From Erythrobacter sp. HI0063 (GTDB lineage: Bacteria; Pseudomonadota; Alphaproteobacteria; Sphingomonadales; Sphingomonadaceae), in the NCBI RefSeq assembly GCF_001635685.1, contig NZ_LWFF01000048.1, forward strand, positions 1 to 64,000: DNA of 64,000 nucleotides. The letters run 5' to 3'. The position numbers were made by a program, and so were the translations under genes. The notes under the pieces were generated by a model. The model was given only the letters and a program-made list of their open reading frames with translations, did not search any database and was not told where the DNA came from. Shown here piece by piece: positions 26,998-38,826 of this stretch; position 1 is the stretch's first letter; the number at the start of each line of letters is the position of its first letter.

Positions 26998-27836
26998 TCA
27001 CGCCGCCAGCTTTTCGCCCGTCAGAGTGATGCGGTGCATTTCGCGCGCGTGGCCTTGATAATCGTTCAGCGCATTGTGCCAGGTGGTGCGATTGTCCCAG
27101 ATCGCGACCGTGCCCGGCTCCCACACGACGCGCGCGTGGTGGTCCGGATTGCGCGCTTCGGCGAAGAGACGTTCCAGCAGCGGGAGACTGTCTTCGCGGC
27201 TGCGCCCGGCGATGGTGACGGTGAAGGACGGATTGACGTAGAGCAGCTTTCGCCCGGTCCGGGGATGGCGCACCACGACCGGGTGAGTCGCGCCGGTCTG
27301 AAGATCCTGGCCGCGTAACTCACCGCCGATATCGGTCCGGGCATAAATTCCGCCCTCCTTGTAGACATGGTCTGCGGTGTGGAACGCTTCCAAGTCTTCG
27401 ATCTCGCGCTTGGTATCCTCGTCCAGCGCATCGTAGGCCGCGCCCATATGGGCGAACAGTGTGTCGCCTCCTTTCGGCGGAAGCGTGCGCGCGACCAGGA
27501 TCGATCCCATGGCCGGAACCTGATCGTAGCTGTGATCGGTGTGCCAGGCACCGCCATATTGGTCTGCTGTTCGGCAGCCTTTCGCACCACCGCGATTTCG
27601 GGATGAGTGTCCGTAAGCGGGAAATAATTGTTGATGTCGATCCCGCCCCAGCGCTTCGCCAGATCGATGTGCTGTTCGGGCGAGAGAGACTGGCCGCGAA
27701 ACACCGCCACACCATGTTCGAACACCGCTTGCCGAATCGCATCGAGCGTTTCGCCCTCCGCTTCGGCCAACTGGACATCGTGGACGGTCACGCCGCATTC
27801 AGGCGCCAACGGTTCGCTTCGCAGGACGGTGGACAT
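26998..27836 (-). pseudogene. TauD/TfdA-family dioxygenase, interrupted by a one-base frameshift
   Basis: Together the two frames encode a complete Fe(II)/2-oxoglutarate-dependent dioxygenase of about 280 residues. The N-terminal part ([13 protein letters not shown] to AAEQQTN) reads from ATG 27836, with GGGAGAG upstream. The rest (GGAWHTDHSYDQVPAMGS to ALNDYQGHAREMHRITL) lies in a different frame. Continuity is restored by one extra base between 27555 and 27556, where the family reads N-hydrophobic-GGAWHTDHSY. The iron ligands HxD (WHTDH) and the distal histidine are in the second part. Relatives oxidise taurine, sulfonates or phenoxyacetates. A real inactivation and a sequencing/assembly error cannot be told apart here; codon use stays normal on both sides, so any inactivation is recent. 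Confidence 0.85.
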
Positions 27837-27921
27837 GGCCTCTCTCCCTATATTCATGGGAATGTACCCGATTGCGGGATGCGATAAAAGCCGGGCGACT
27901 GCATTCGCGAAGGACAGCCGG

Positions 27922-27950
27922 TTGCCAATTTGCAGACCCGGTGCTAGTCG
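27922..27950 (+). promoter_or_regulatory. Candidate promoter of the ATP synthase operon
   Basis: TTGCCA (27922-27927), 17 bases, then TAGTCG (27945-27950), leaving a leader of about 90 bases before atpH. It is the best-spaced pair in the 206-base gap between the divergent dioxygenase and atpH. Confidence 0.4.
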
Positions 27951-28042
27951 CGCGCCAGCCTGGCCGGAGAGGCAATAGCCCACTCGACACGGCCGGCGTT
28001 TCGCATCGGTATTTTTTCCGTCACCCGAGAGGACGAGAGCGC

Positions 28043-28597
28043 GTGGAGACTTCCGCCGGTATACAGGCAAGCCTTGCAGGGCGCTATGCGTCCGCCCTGT
28101 TCGATCTGGCGAGCGAGAGCGGGACCGTGACTGCGGTCGAATCGGATCTCGACAAGATCGAGGCCGGCCTTTCCGAATCGTCCGAACTCGCTCTGCTGAC
28201 CACAAGTCCCAAGGTATCGCGCGATGCTGCGAACAAGGCGCTGTGGGGCGTGTCCGCGATCATGGGCCTGTCGGAACTGACTCAGAATTTCCTCGGCACG
28301 CTGGCGCAGAACCGCCGCCTGTCGAAACTGCCCGCCATCATCCGGTCGTTCCGCGCCATCGCCGCCGCACAGCGCGGCGAAGTCAGCGCCGAAGTCGCCA
28401 GCGCGCACGCTCTTACCGATACACAGCTCGACCAGTTGAAGGCCAAGCTGACCGCTCGCGAGGGTCGCACCGTCAAGCTTACGACCAAGGTTGACCCCGA
28501 CCTGCTCGGCGGCCTTGTCGTCACCATCGGATCGAAGCGGATCGACGGCTCGATCCGCACCCGTCTCAATTCGCTTTCCCAGGCAATGAAGGCCTAA
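28043..28597 (+). CDS. atpH: ATP synthase F1 subunit delta
   Basis: A 184-residue stator subunit linking the F1 head to the peripheral stalk. The N-terminal helical domain ([17 protein letters not shown]) and the C-terminal motif [25 protein letters not shown] are typical. It starts with GTG at 28043, with GAGAGG ten bases upstream; no ATG is available near the homology start. It is the first gene of the F1 operon, with atpA 12 bases downstream. No Fo genes accompany it, as is usual in alphaproteobacteria. Confidence 0.95.
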   Translation: METSAGIQASLAGRYASALFDLASESGTVTAVESDLDKIEAGLSESSELALLTTSPKVSRDAANKALWGVSAIMGLSELTQNFLGTLAQNRRLSKLPAIIRSFRAIAAAQRGEVSAEVASAHALTDTQLDQLKAKLTAREGRTVKLTTKVDPDLLGGLVVTIGSKRIDGSIRTRLNSLSQAMKA

Positions 28598-30139
<1,542 letters not shown>

Positions 30140-30146
30140 TCGCCGA

Positions 30147-30440
30147 ATGAGTTATACCGTCTTCGCCACGATCCCGGTCAAAAAGGAACACATGGACGCC
30201 GCGTGCAACGCCGTGGCTGCCATCGTTCCCGCGACTCGTGGCGAAGAAGGGTGCATCGCGTTCGAACCGCGCCGTGCAGCTGACGGTTCGAGCACGATCA
30301 TGATTTTCGAAGAGTGGGCGGATCGCGATGCTTTCGATTTCCACCATGCTCAGGATTATACGAAAGACGTTTTCGCCAAATATGAGAACTGGCTGCAATC
30401 CGCGCCGGAACTCGTGGAAGTAAAAGCGCTGGAAGGCTGA
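30147..30440 (+). CDS. ABM-fold (antibiotic biosynthesis monooxygenase-like) protein inside the ATP synthase operon
   Basis: A 97-residue protein with the small dimeric alpha/beta-barrel ABM pattern: SYTVFATIPVKKEHMDAACNA, ATRGEEGCIAFEPRR, MIFEEWADRDAFDFHHAQDY. The EExW and H-x-x-S/D-like positions match the quinol monooxygenase/YgiN group. It sits 7 bases after atpA and 9 bases before atpG in the same direction, so it is certainly co-transcribed. Relatives act on quinones or heme, or have no known role. Nothing in F1 assembly requires such a protein, so the placement is unexpected. Confidence 0.82.
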   Translation: MSYTVFATIPVKKEHMDAACNAVAAIVPATRGEEGCIAFEPRRAADGSSTIMIFEEWADRDAFDFHHAQDYTKDVFAKYENWLQSAPELVEVKALEG

Positions 30441-30449
30441 ACTCAGGAC

Positions 30450-31325
30450 ATGGCAAGCCTCAAGGAACTCAAGGGCCGGATCAACTCGGTCAAGTCGACC
30501 CAGAAGATCACCAAGGCCAAGCAGATGGTCGCAGCGGCCAAGCTGCGTCGTGCGCAGGCTGCGGCCGAAGCGGCGCGTCCGTATTCGGAGCGGCTGGCAG
30601 GCGTCATGGCCAGCCTCGCCTCCCGCATTTCGGGCGGTTCCGCCCCGCGCCTGCTCGCAGGCACGGGCATGGACAAGCGTCATTTGCTGGTCGTGGTCAA
30701 TACCGACAAGGGGTTGTGCGGCGGTCTCAATGCCAACATCGTCAAGGCAGCCAAGGTCAAGGCGCGCGCGCTTCTCAACGAAGGCAAGGACGTGCAGTTC
30801 TACCTCGTCGGCAAGAAGGGCCGCGCGCCGATCAAGCGCGACTATGCCGACCGGATCGAAAAGCATTTCGACACGTCCGAGGTCCGCACCCCCGGTTTCG
30901 ACGAAGCCGAAGCGATCGCCGACGATCTGATCGAACGGTTCGAGAAGGGCGAATTCGACGTCGCGCACCTCGTCTATCCGGTGTTCCAGAGCGCTCTGGT
31001 GCAGGATCCGACGGTCGACCAGCTGATCCCCGTCCCCTCGATCGAGAGCGACGCGCCGAAATCCGGCGATGCCGTGGTCGAATACGAGCCGGACGAGGAA
31101 GGCATTCTCGAGGAATTGCTGCCCCGTTACGTCAAGACGCAGCTGTTCGGCGCGCTGCTCGAGCGCGAGGCGAGCGAACAGGGTGCCTCGATGACCGCGA
31201 TGGACAACGCGACACGCAACGCGGGCGACCTGATCAAGGATCTGACCATCCAGTACAACCGCAGCCGCCAGGCCGCGATCACGACCGAATTGATCGAAAT
31301 CATCGCCGGGGCGGAAGCGCTGTGA
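30450..31325 (+). CDS. atpG: ATP synthase F1 subunit gamma
   Basis: A 291-residue central rotor shaft. The N-terminal helix ([29 protein letters not shown]) and C-terminal helix ([39 protein letters not shown]) form the coiled coil in the F1 head, and [16 protein letters not shown] is the conserved middle strand. Its TGA overlaps the GTG of the next gene. Confidence 0.97.
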   Translation: MASLKELKGRINSVKSTQKITKAKQMVAAAKLRRAQAAAEAARPYSERLAGVMASLASRISGGSAPRLLAGTGMDKRHLLVVVNTDKGLCGGLNANIVKAAKVKARALLNEGKDVQFYLVGKKGRAPIKRDYADRIEKHFDTSEVRTPGFDEAEAIADDLIERFEKGEFDVAHLVYPVFQSALVQDPTVDQLIPVPSIESDAPKSGDAVVEYEPDEEGILEELLPRYVKTQLFGALLEREASEQGASMTAMDNATRNAGDLIKDLTIQYNRSRQAAITTELIEIIAGAEAL

Positions 31326-31720
31326 TCGCGATCCGCGCCTCGCTTGCCCGCGGCGCCGCAGCGCTCGCTTTCGCGGCGTGCGGTTTGTCGGCCTGCGCCG
31401 AGCCGGTCGAGGATGAACCGGTGGAGGCTTATGCGACCGGAACACTCGACGATCTCGGTGAGACCGATCCTGCCGCGCAGGTCGTCGGTGCGGATGGCAA
31501 TGTGCCCAGCATTGCGGAAGTCCAGCTGGCGCTCGCACAGTGCCAGGAAGCGCCCGAAGTCGTCGAAGCGCAATGCACTGCCGAAGCCGATGGCACCTCG
31601 TTCACCTGCCGTTACACGCTCGATGGCGATACGCCTGAAACGGAGCGGCAATCGATCATTGCCGCTCGCGGTGATGGATACGCTCTCGTCGATATCCCTG
31701 AAGATTGTACGGTCGAATAA
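31322..31720 (+). CDS. Four-cysteine lipoprotein 1, in the ATP synthase operon
   Basis: A 132-residue predicted lipoprotein. It starts with GTG overlapping the atpG stop (GTGA). The signal peptide carries lipobox-like sites (FAACG, then LSACAEP, Cys25). After an acidic linker, four cysteines remain with spacing C-x10-C-x10-C-x32-C (QCQEAP, QCTAEA, TCRYTL, DCTVE). The neighbouring protein at 31764 repeats this spacing almost exactly and shares the C-x-Y/F-x-L and GDG(Y/D)-hydrophobic positions, so the two look like tandem paralogues. I recognise no named family. Acting in the periplasm, it cannot be a part of cytosolic F1. Codon use is like its neighbours. Confidence 0.75.
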   Translation: MIAIRASLARGAAALAFAACGLSACAEPVEDEPVEAYATGTLDDLGETDPAAQVVGADGNVPSIAEVQLALAQCQEAPEVVEAQCTAEADGTSFTCRYTLDGDTPETERQSIIAARGDGYALVDIPEDCTVE

Positions 31721-31763
31721 GCGACCTTTCCCCCCTCACCCGTTTCCCTAGGATTTGATACCT

Positions 31764-33604
<1,841 letters not shown>

Positions 33605-33613
33605 GCGATAACC

Positions 33614-33728
33614 CTCCCCCTATTCGCGGGGAGAAAACTCAGAGAGAGGGGCCGCGCTTGGCCCCTCTCGACTGCGACTGGCGGGCAAGCTCGCAAGTCG
33701 CGTTGTCTCTCCTCTTAATGGGGAGAGA
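33614..33728. repeat. Cluster of four hairpins between atpD and atpC
   Basis: In 115 bases there are four inverted repeats: CTCCCC/GGGGAG (33614-33633); a perfect 10-bp stem GAGAGGGGCC with loop GCGCTT (33644-33669); an imperfect GCGACT..AGTCGC stem (33674-33701); and TCTCTCC/GGAGAGA (33706-33728). The outer CTCC..GGAG modules resemble common alphaproteobacterial intergenic palindromes. The cluster separates atpD from atpC by 138 bases in an otherwise tight operon. Confidence 0.65.
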
Positions 33729-33742
33729 GATGTGAGGAACAG

Positions 33743-34000
33743 ATGGCACTGCATTTCGAACTCGTGACCCCCGCCAAGCTCGTCCGTTCGGAGGATGTGC
33801 ATATGGTCGTCGTGCCCGGAACCGAGGGCGAGTTCGGCGTGCTCGAAGGCCATGCGCCTTTCATGTCGACGATCCGCGACGGCGCGGTACAGGTCTACAA
33901 GACCGAAGGCGGCACGCCCGAGAGCATAGAAGTGCGCGGCGGCTTTGCCGAAGTGGGCGAAAAGGGCCTGACCGTTCTGGCCGAACACGTCGAGGGCTGA
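33743..34000 (+). CDS. atpC: ATP synthase F1 subunit epsilon, short form
   Basis: An 85-residue rotor subunit comprising only the N-terminal beta-sandwich ([39 protein letters not shown] to [19 protein letters not shown]). The C-terminal helical hairpin that inhibits ATP hydrolysis in E. coli (about 138 residues) is absent. Short epsilon subunits are known in alphaproteobacteria, where the zeta protein takes over inhibition. TGAGGAA precedes the ATG. Confidence 0.94.
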   Translation: MALHFELVTPAKLVRSEDVHMVVVPGTEGEFGVLEGHAPFMSTIRDGAVQVYKTEGGTPESIEVRGGFAEVGEKGLTVLAEHVEG

Positions 34001-34059
34001 TCCAGTCCTAAGGGCGGTGCACACCGCTCCTTAACCATGATCGGGCATGGCGGCGGACG

Positions 34060-35529
34060 ATGTCCGCGCCGCAAGCCCTTCCCCTTGCTACCCATCGCAT
34101 AAAGAGCGAGGCTCGTTGGCTGGCGCCCTTGGTGCTGGCGCTCGCCGTCGTCGCGACACGCGCGATTTGGCTGGGCGATCCAGCGGCGGATTACGACGAG
34201 CAGCTCTATTCGCTGATCGGTCTACGCTGGCTCGACGGGGCGCTGCCCTATGCCGATCTGTGGGACCGCAAACCCGCAGGGCTATTCGCGCTGTTCGCCA
34301 TGGCGCACGCGGTCGGCGGACCGTCACCGGTCGCGTATCAAGTGCTGGCGATGGCGTTCACCCTTGCGGGCAGCCTGTCGATATACGAGCTCGCCCGGCC
34401 GCTCGCCGATCGCTGGGGGGCGCTGCTGGCGGGGATCGCCTACCCGCTGATGCTGCCGCTTTATGGGAGCCATGCCGGGCAGAGCGAGGTGTTCTTCCTG
34501 CCGCTTCTTCTGGGCGCGCTCTATCTCGTGACGAGCGATCGCGAGCACCTTTCTTTTAGGCGAGCTGCATGGGCCATGTTGCTCGGCGGGCTGGCTCTCC
34601 AGGTGAAGTACACGGCACTCCCCGTTTGCATGACGCTGGGCGGGCTCGCTCTTCTGCGCTTCCATCGCCAAGGCGTTCAACCTGACTACCTCGCAAAACG
34701 CGCCCTCTTCTTTGCCGCGATCGGGATTGCGCCCACCGTGCTGACTTATGCGATCTTCGCGGCCTTGGGCGCAGGAGAGGCGTTCTGGTGGGCCAATTTC
34801 GGCTCCTTCTTCCTGCGCGAAGGCGCTGGGCGCTGGCGCGGCGAGCTGCCGATTGCCATGATACCGATCCTCGTCTCCGCCCTGCTCGGCCTTTGGGCGG
34901 CGGTGCGGCTGGCGCCGCCCCGCGATTCCGTGCTTTATGCCAGCTATGCGCTGTTCGCTGTCGGTCTGGTGGGGACGGTTTTCCTGCCAGGTACGGTCTA
35001 TCTCTATTATCTGGCCGCGCTGGTGCCGGCGGCCATAGTGCTGGCCCTGCCCCTGTTCGCATCCCCGGCGCCGCTTGCACGGGTCTCGGTCCTCATGCTG
35101 TTTGGCTTTTATGCGCTGTTCTATGTCGGGCTCGATCAGGCGGGGAAGAGTGCGGATCGGCGCGCGAGCGTGGCGCATCTGTCTCAGGCGATCGCGCCGT
35201 TCGTCGATCGCGACAGCGAATGCCTGTGGATTTTCGACGGGCCGAGCGTTCTCTACACCACCACCGACAGCTGCATCGCGACGCGCTTCGTCTATCCCGA
35301 TCACTTGAACAACGCCCTCGAAACGAATGCTCTCGGCGTGGATCAGTCAGGAGAGGTCGCGCGTGTCCTCGCCACGCACCCTTCCGTCATCGTGACTGCA
35401 AACGACCCGTTGACGCGACAAAACGCAACGGCGGGGCAATTGGTCCGCAACGCGCTGCAAAGCGATTACGAACCCCTCGCAAGCGCGAAATTGGGTGAAC
35501 GGACCGTCCAGGCCTGGCGCCGCCGCTGA
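34060..35529 (+). CDS. GT-C fold membrane glycosyltransferase (ArnT/PMT-like)
   Basis: A 489-residue membrane protein with about 11 hydrophobic segments. The first periplasmic loop carries the acidic GT-C motif (ADYDEQLYSLIG) and DRKPAGLFALFA, the K/RPPG-type motif seen in ArnT and PMT enzymes. It would transfer a sugar from a polyprenyl phosphate on the periplasmic side. A soluble C-terminal domain (about 385-489, with Cys in SECLWIFDG and DSCIATRF) follows. The acceptor is unknown. It is alone after atpC and convergent with glmU. Confidence 0.8.
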   Translation: MSAPQALPLATHRIKSEARWLAPLVLALAVVATRAIWLGDPAADYDEQLYSLIGLRWLDGALPYADLWDRKPAGLFALFAMAHAVGGPSPVAYQVLAMAFTLAGSLSIYELARPLADRWGALLAGIAYPLMLPLYGSHAGQSEVFFLPLLLGALYLVTSDREHLSFRRAAWAMLLGGLALQVKYTALPVCMTLGGLALLRFHRQGVQPDYLAKRALFFAAIGIAPTVLTYAIFAALGAGEAFWWANFGSFFLREGAGRWRGELPIAMIPILVSALLGLWAAVRLAPPRDSVLYASYALFAVGLVGTVFLPGTVYLYYLAALVPAAIVLALPLFASPAPLARVSVLMLFGFYALFYVGLDQAGKSADRRASVAHLSQAIAPFVDRDSECLWIFDGPSVLYTTTDSCIATRFVYPDHLNNALETNALGVDQSGEVARVLATHPSVIVTANDPLTRQNATAGQLVRNALQSDYEPLASAKLGERTVQAWRRR

Positions 35530-35553
35530 CGTCCGATTTGCGGTCCGGCGGCG

Positions 35554-36915
35554 TCAGTCCTTTTTCGCGGCTTTCTTCTTGCGCATCGCGTCGTGGAAGC
35601 GGTCGGCCCAACCCGGTTTCACGATCTGCTCGCCGCGCACCATGCGAAGGTCGCCATCGGCCACATCGCTCGTCACCGCGCTGCCTGCCGCCACGATGGC
35701 GTCCCGCCCGATCCTGACCGGAGCGATCAGTGCGCTGTTCGATCCGATGAAGGCACCTTCGCCGATCACGGTGCGATATTTGAAATAGCCGTCGTAATTG
35801 CAGGTGATCGTGCCCGCGCCGATATTGGCGCGCGCGCCCACCTCCGCATCGCCGAGATACGTAAGGTGGCTGGCCTTGGCGCCTTCGCCAAGGTGGGCGT
35901 TCTTCATCTCGACGAAATTGCCGACGAAGCTGTCCTTCGCCATCACCGCGCCCGGCCGCAGGCGGGCATAGGGGCCGACTTGCGCCTTTTCCCCCACGCT
36001 CGCGCCTTCGAGATGGCTGAAGCTCTTGATGTGCGCGCCATCCGCCACGGTGACGCCGGGGCCGAACACGACATTGGGATCGATCGTGACGTCGCGCCCC
36101 AATTGCGTGTCCCAGCTGAAGAACACGGTCTCGGGCGCGCGCAGCGTTACGCCTTCGGCCATCCAGTGCGCCCGCTGCTCCGCCTGCCAGAGCGCTTCGG
36201 CTGCGGCGAGTTCGCCGCGCGAATTGATGCCGGCAACCTCGCCCGGATCGGCTGTGGTGACAGCGGCGCAAACGTCCCCGTCCGATATCGCGATATTGAC
36301 GATGTCGGGGAGGTAGTATTCGCCCTGCACATTGTCGTTGCCGACGCGGTCGAGCAGCGCGAACATATCCTCGGCCCGCGCCGCCATCAGGCCCGAATTG
36401 CACAGACGGCAGCTGCGCTCGTCCTCGCTCGCATCCTTGAATTCGACCATCTTCGCGATCCGGCCCGCATCGTCGGCGATCACGCGGCCATAGGCCAGCG
36501 CGTCGTCCGGTTCGAATCCAAGCACGACGACTTTCGGCGCATCCTCGGCATGGAGGCGATCGAGCATGGCCTGCATGGTCTCGCCGCGCACGAAGGGGAC
36601 ATCGCCGTAAAGGACCAGCACGTCGCCCTTGAAACCCGCCAGCCGCTCCTGCGCCTGCTGGACCGCGTGGCCGGTGCCGAGCTGGGGTTCCTGAAGGCAG
36701 GTCTCCGCCGTATCGCCCAGCGCGCCTTCGACCTGCTCGCGCCCTGCGCCGACCACCACGACCTGCTTTTTCGGGCCCAGCGCCTCCACGCTCGCCATGA
36801 GATGCTTGAGCATCGGGCGCCCGGCAATGGGATGGAGGACCTTGTGCAGCGCGCTCTTCATGCGCGTGCCCTTGCCTGCGGCGAGGATGATGGCGGCGAA
36901 TTCGTGATGGCTCAT
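35554..36915 (-). CDS. glmU: Bifunctional GlcNAc-1-phosphate uridylyltransferase / glucosamine-1-phosphate acetyltransferase
   Basis: A 453-residue enzyme making UDP-GlcNAc for peptidoglycan and lipid A. The N-terminal pyrophosphorylase domain has LAAGKGTRMKS (11-21) and VLYGDVPF; the C-terminal half is a left-handed beta-helix of hexapeptide repeats with NFVEMKNAHLGEGAKASHLTYLGDAEVG and GAGTITCNYDG, the acetyl-CoA site. The ATG at 36915 (MSHHEFAAIILAAGKGT) is set by homology; 49 open codons upstream lie in the divergent gph gene. Confidence 0.97.
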   Translation of the reverse strand: MSHHEFAAIILAAGKGTRMKSALHKVLHPIAGRPMLKHLMASVEALGPKKQVVVVGAGREQVEGALGDTAETCLQEPQLGTGHAVQQAQERLAGFKGDVLVLYGDVPFVRGETMQAMLDRLHAEDAPKVVVLGFEPDDALAYGRVIADDAGRIAKMVEFKDASEDERSCRLCNSGLMAARAEDMFALLDRVGNDNVQGEYYLPDIVNIAISDGDVCAAVTTADPGEVAGINSRGELAAAEALWQAEQRAHWMAEGVTLRAPETVFFSWDTQLGRDVTIDPNVVFGPGVTVADGAHIKSFSHLEGASVGEKAQVGPYARLRPGAVMAKDSFVGNFVEMKNAHLGEGAKASHLTYLGDAEVGARANIGAGTITCNYDGYFKYRTVIGEGAFIGSNSALIAPVRIGRDAIVAAGSAVTSDVADGDLRMVRGEQIVKPGWADRFHDAMRKKKAAKKD

Positions 36916-36976
36916 GCTGTGCGCCTTGCCACGACAAGCTTGCGGTTTGAAGGCGTATCCTGCACCCATCCGCGCC

Positions 36977-37672
36977 ATGAGCGATTTTCCCTTCGACATC
37001 GTGTGCTTCGACCTCGACGGCACTCTCCTCGAAACCCACCGCGATCTCGGCACGGCAGTCAATCACGCGCTGACGCTGGGCGGGTTCGCGACGGTCCCGA
37101 TCGACAATGCGAAGGATCTGATCGGCGGCGGCGCGAAGGCGATGCTGAGCCAGGCGGTGGACGCCCAGAGCGAGGCGGAAGGCGGCCTCGACAGAGACGA
37201 GTTCAAGCGCCTCTACAAAGCGATGCTGGCCTATTACGGAGATCATTACGCGGTCCACACCCGTCCCTATCCGGGCGTAATCGAAACGCTCGATAGGCTG
37301 GCCACACGCGGGGCGCGCCTCGCCGTCGTCACCAACAAGTTCGAGGATTTCGCGCGCGGCGTCCTGACGGAACTGGACCTTATCGATCGCTTCGAATGCG
37401 TGATCGGTGGCGACAGCCTCGGCAAAGGCGAGGATGGACAGTATCGCGCCAAGCCGCTGCCCGATCCCATACTGGCCGCGCGGGACCGCTGCGGCGGCGG
37501 ATCGCTGATCTATATCGGCGACAGCAGTTACGACCGCGATGCGGCGCGTGCGGCGGACGTGCGCTTCATCGCCGCCTGTTACGGCTATTGCGATCTGAGC
37601 GAAGATGATTTCGAAGCGGATGCGCTGATCCATCAGATGGACGAGCTGATCCCGGCGATCGAGGCGCTCTGA
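36977..37672 (+). CDS. gph: HAD-family phosphatase, phosphoglycolate phosphatase-like
   Basis: A 231-residue HAD hydrolase of the Gph/PGP type. Motif I is CFDLDGTLLETHRDLG with nucleophile Asp12, motif II is in AVVTNKFE, motif III lysine in YRAKPLPDPI, and motif IV YIGDSSYDRDAARAA. It would remove phosphate from 2-phosphoglycolate, a product of DNA 3'-end repair and of oxygenase chemistry. HAD specificity is hard to assign, so other small phosphoesters are possible. It is divergent from glmU with a 61-base gap. Confidence 0.85.
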   Translation: MSDFPFDIVCFDLDGTLLETHRDLGTAVNHALTLGGFATVPIDNAKDLIGGGAKAMLSQAVDAQSEAEGGLDRDEFKRLYKAMLAYYGDHYAVHTRPYPGVIETLDRLATRGARLAVVTNKFEDFARGVLTELDLIDRFECVIGGDSLGKGEDGQYRAKPLPDPILAARDRCGGGSLIYIGDSSYDRDAARAADVRFIAACYGYCDLSEDDFEADALIHQMDELIPAIEAL

Positions 37673-37785
37673 GGCGCGATTCGCGCAAAAATCCGCTCTC
37701 GAAGCTCGTCCCGCCCCTACGGCATCGCGCCCTGCCGTGCGGCCTGTTGCCAGCAGGCGGCGCACATGGCATTCCGCTTCCCAGA

Positions 37786-37801
37786 TTGACCTTAACGTAA
37801 A
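37786..37801. promoter_or_regulatory. Imperfect 16-bp palindrome resembling a LiuR-type operator
   Basis: TTGACCTTAACGTAAA has right half AACGTAAA and left half TTGACCTT, 12 of 16 positions palindromic (6 of 8 pairs). I recall a similar core (TTTACGTTAACGTAAA-like) for LiuR, the MerR-type regulator of branched-chain amino acid and fatty acid breakdown in proteobacteria. It ends 17 bases before the SDR start. The assignment is from memory and inferential. Confidence 0.35.
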
Positions 37802-37818
37802 CGAGAACGGAGAGCCGC

Positions 37819-38748
37819 ATGAGCATCGATTTCAAGGACAAGGTAGCCATCGTCACCGGCGCAGGCGGCGGTTTGGGCCGCGAATACGCGCTCGAACTCG
37901 CCAAGCGCGGCGCCAAGGTGGTCGTCAACGATCTGGGCGGATCGCGTGACGGCACCGGCACGTCCGACGCGGCGGCCAAGGTGGTCGAAGAAATCGAAAA
38001 GGCGGGCGGCGAAGCGATCGCCAACGGCGCATCGGTCACCGAATACGATCAGATGGAAAAGATGATCGCCGACGCCAAGCAGAAATGGGGAGGCGTCCAC
38101 GTCCTCATCAACAATGCCGGCGTGCTGCGCGACAAGAGCTTCGCCAAGATGGAACCGGCGGATTTCGACTTCGTGGTGAAGGTTCACCTTCTGGGCAGCG
38201 CCAACGCCACCAAGGCGGCGTGGGAAACCATGCGCGAACAGGCCTATGGCCGCGTGCTGATGACCGCGAGCTCCACCGGCCTGTTCGGCAATTTCGGCCA
38301 GGCCAATTACGGCGCGGCCAAGCTGGGCCTCGCAGGCCTCACCAAGACGCTCTATCTCGAAGGCGCGAAGTACAACATCAAGGTCAACACGCTTAGCCCC
38401 GTCGCGGGCACGCGCATGACCGAGGATCTGTTCCCCGAGCAGGCCTTCGAACTGTTCGATCCGGTGAACGTGGTCCCCGCCGCGCTCTTCCTCGTCAGCG
38501 AAGATGCGCCGACCAACGCCATCGTCGGCGCGGGTGCGGGCGGTTTCCACAGCGCCTGGACCGTGATGAACGACGCGGTGTGGCTGCCGGAAGAGCAGCG
38601 CACGGTCGAAGGCTTTGCCGAAAACTGGGACAAGATCAGCGACTTCTCGAACCTGAAGGCTCCGCAGAGCGGGTCCGAACAGTCGGGCGCGATCCTGACC
38701 GCGATGCAGAAGGTCACCGGCACCGGGCCAAGCTCGGCACGCGGCTGA
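37819..38748 (+). CDS. Short-chain dehydrogenase, peroxisomal MFE-2-like
   Basis: A 309-residue SDR oxidoreductase. NAD(P) binding: VTGAGGGLGREYALELAKRGAKVVVNDLGG near the N terminus; NNAGVLRD at about 93-100; catalytic Ser in MTASSTGLFGNFGQANYGAAKLGL with YxxxK. The long DLGGSRDGTGTSD insertion and the C-terminal extension beyond about 250 match the dehydrogenase module of multifunctional enzyme type 2 (3-hydroxyacyl-CoA dehydrogenase, fatty-acid beta-oxidation) rather than FabG. A hydroxyacyl-CoA substrate is therefore likely. It is monocistronic with GGAGAG upstream. Confidence 0.87.
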   Translation: MSIDFKDKVAIVTGAGGGLGREYALELAKRGAKVVVNDLGGSRDGTGTSDAAAKVVEEIEKAGGEAIANGASVTEYDQMEKMIADAKQKWGGVHVLINNAGVLRDKSFAKMEPADFDFVVKVHLLGSANATKAAWETMREQAYGRVLMTASSTGLFGNFGQANYGAAKLGLAGLTKTLYLEGAKYNIKVNTLSPVAGTRMTEDLFPEQAFELFDPVNVVPAALFLVSEDAPTNAIVGAGAGGFHSAWTVMNDAVWLPEEQRTVEGFAENWDKISDFSNLKAPQSGSEQSGAILTAMQKVTGTGPSSARG

Positions 38749-38768
38749 CACGCCAATCCTCAGGCGTA

Positions 38769-38797
38769 TTGACTGAATAACACACCGGACGTAGTAT
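38769..38797 (+). promoter_or_regulatory. Candidate sigma-70 promoter of the 38827 gene
   Basis: TTGACT (38769-38774), 17 bases, TAGTAT (38792-38797); 29 bases then remain to the GTG start, with GGTAGGAGTC as ribosome site. It is among the closest sigma-70-like matches in the window. Confidence 0.55.
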
Positions 38798-38826
38798 CCG
38801 CCCTTCAACAGGGTAGGAGTCGTCCG

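Noticed and set aside
34005-34032. Hairpin GCGGTG/CACCGC after atpC as the operon terminator
   Set aside because: Only 6 bp with a two-base loop and no T tract; too weak to call.
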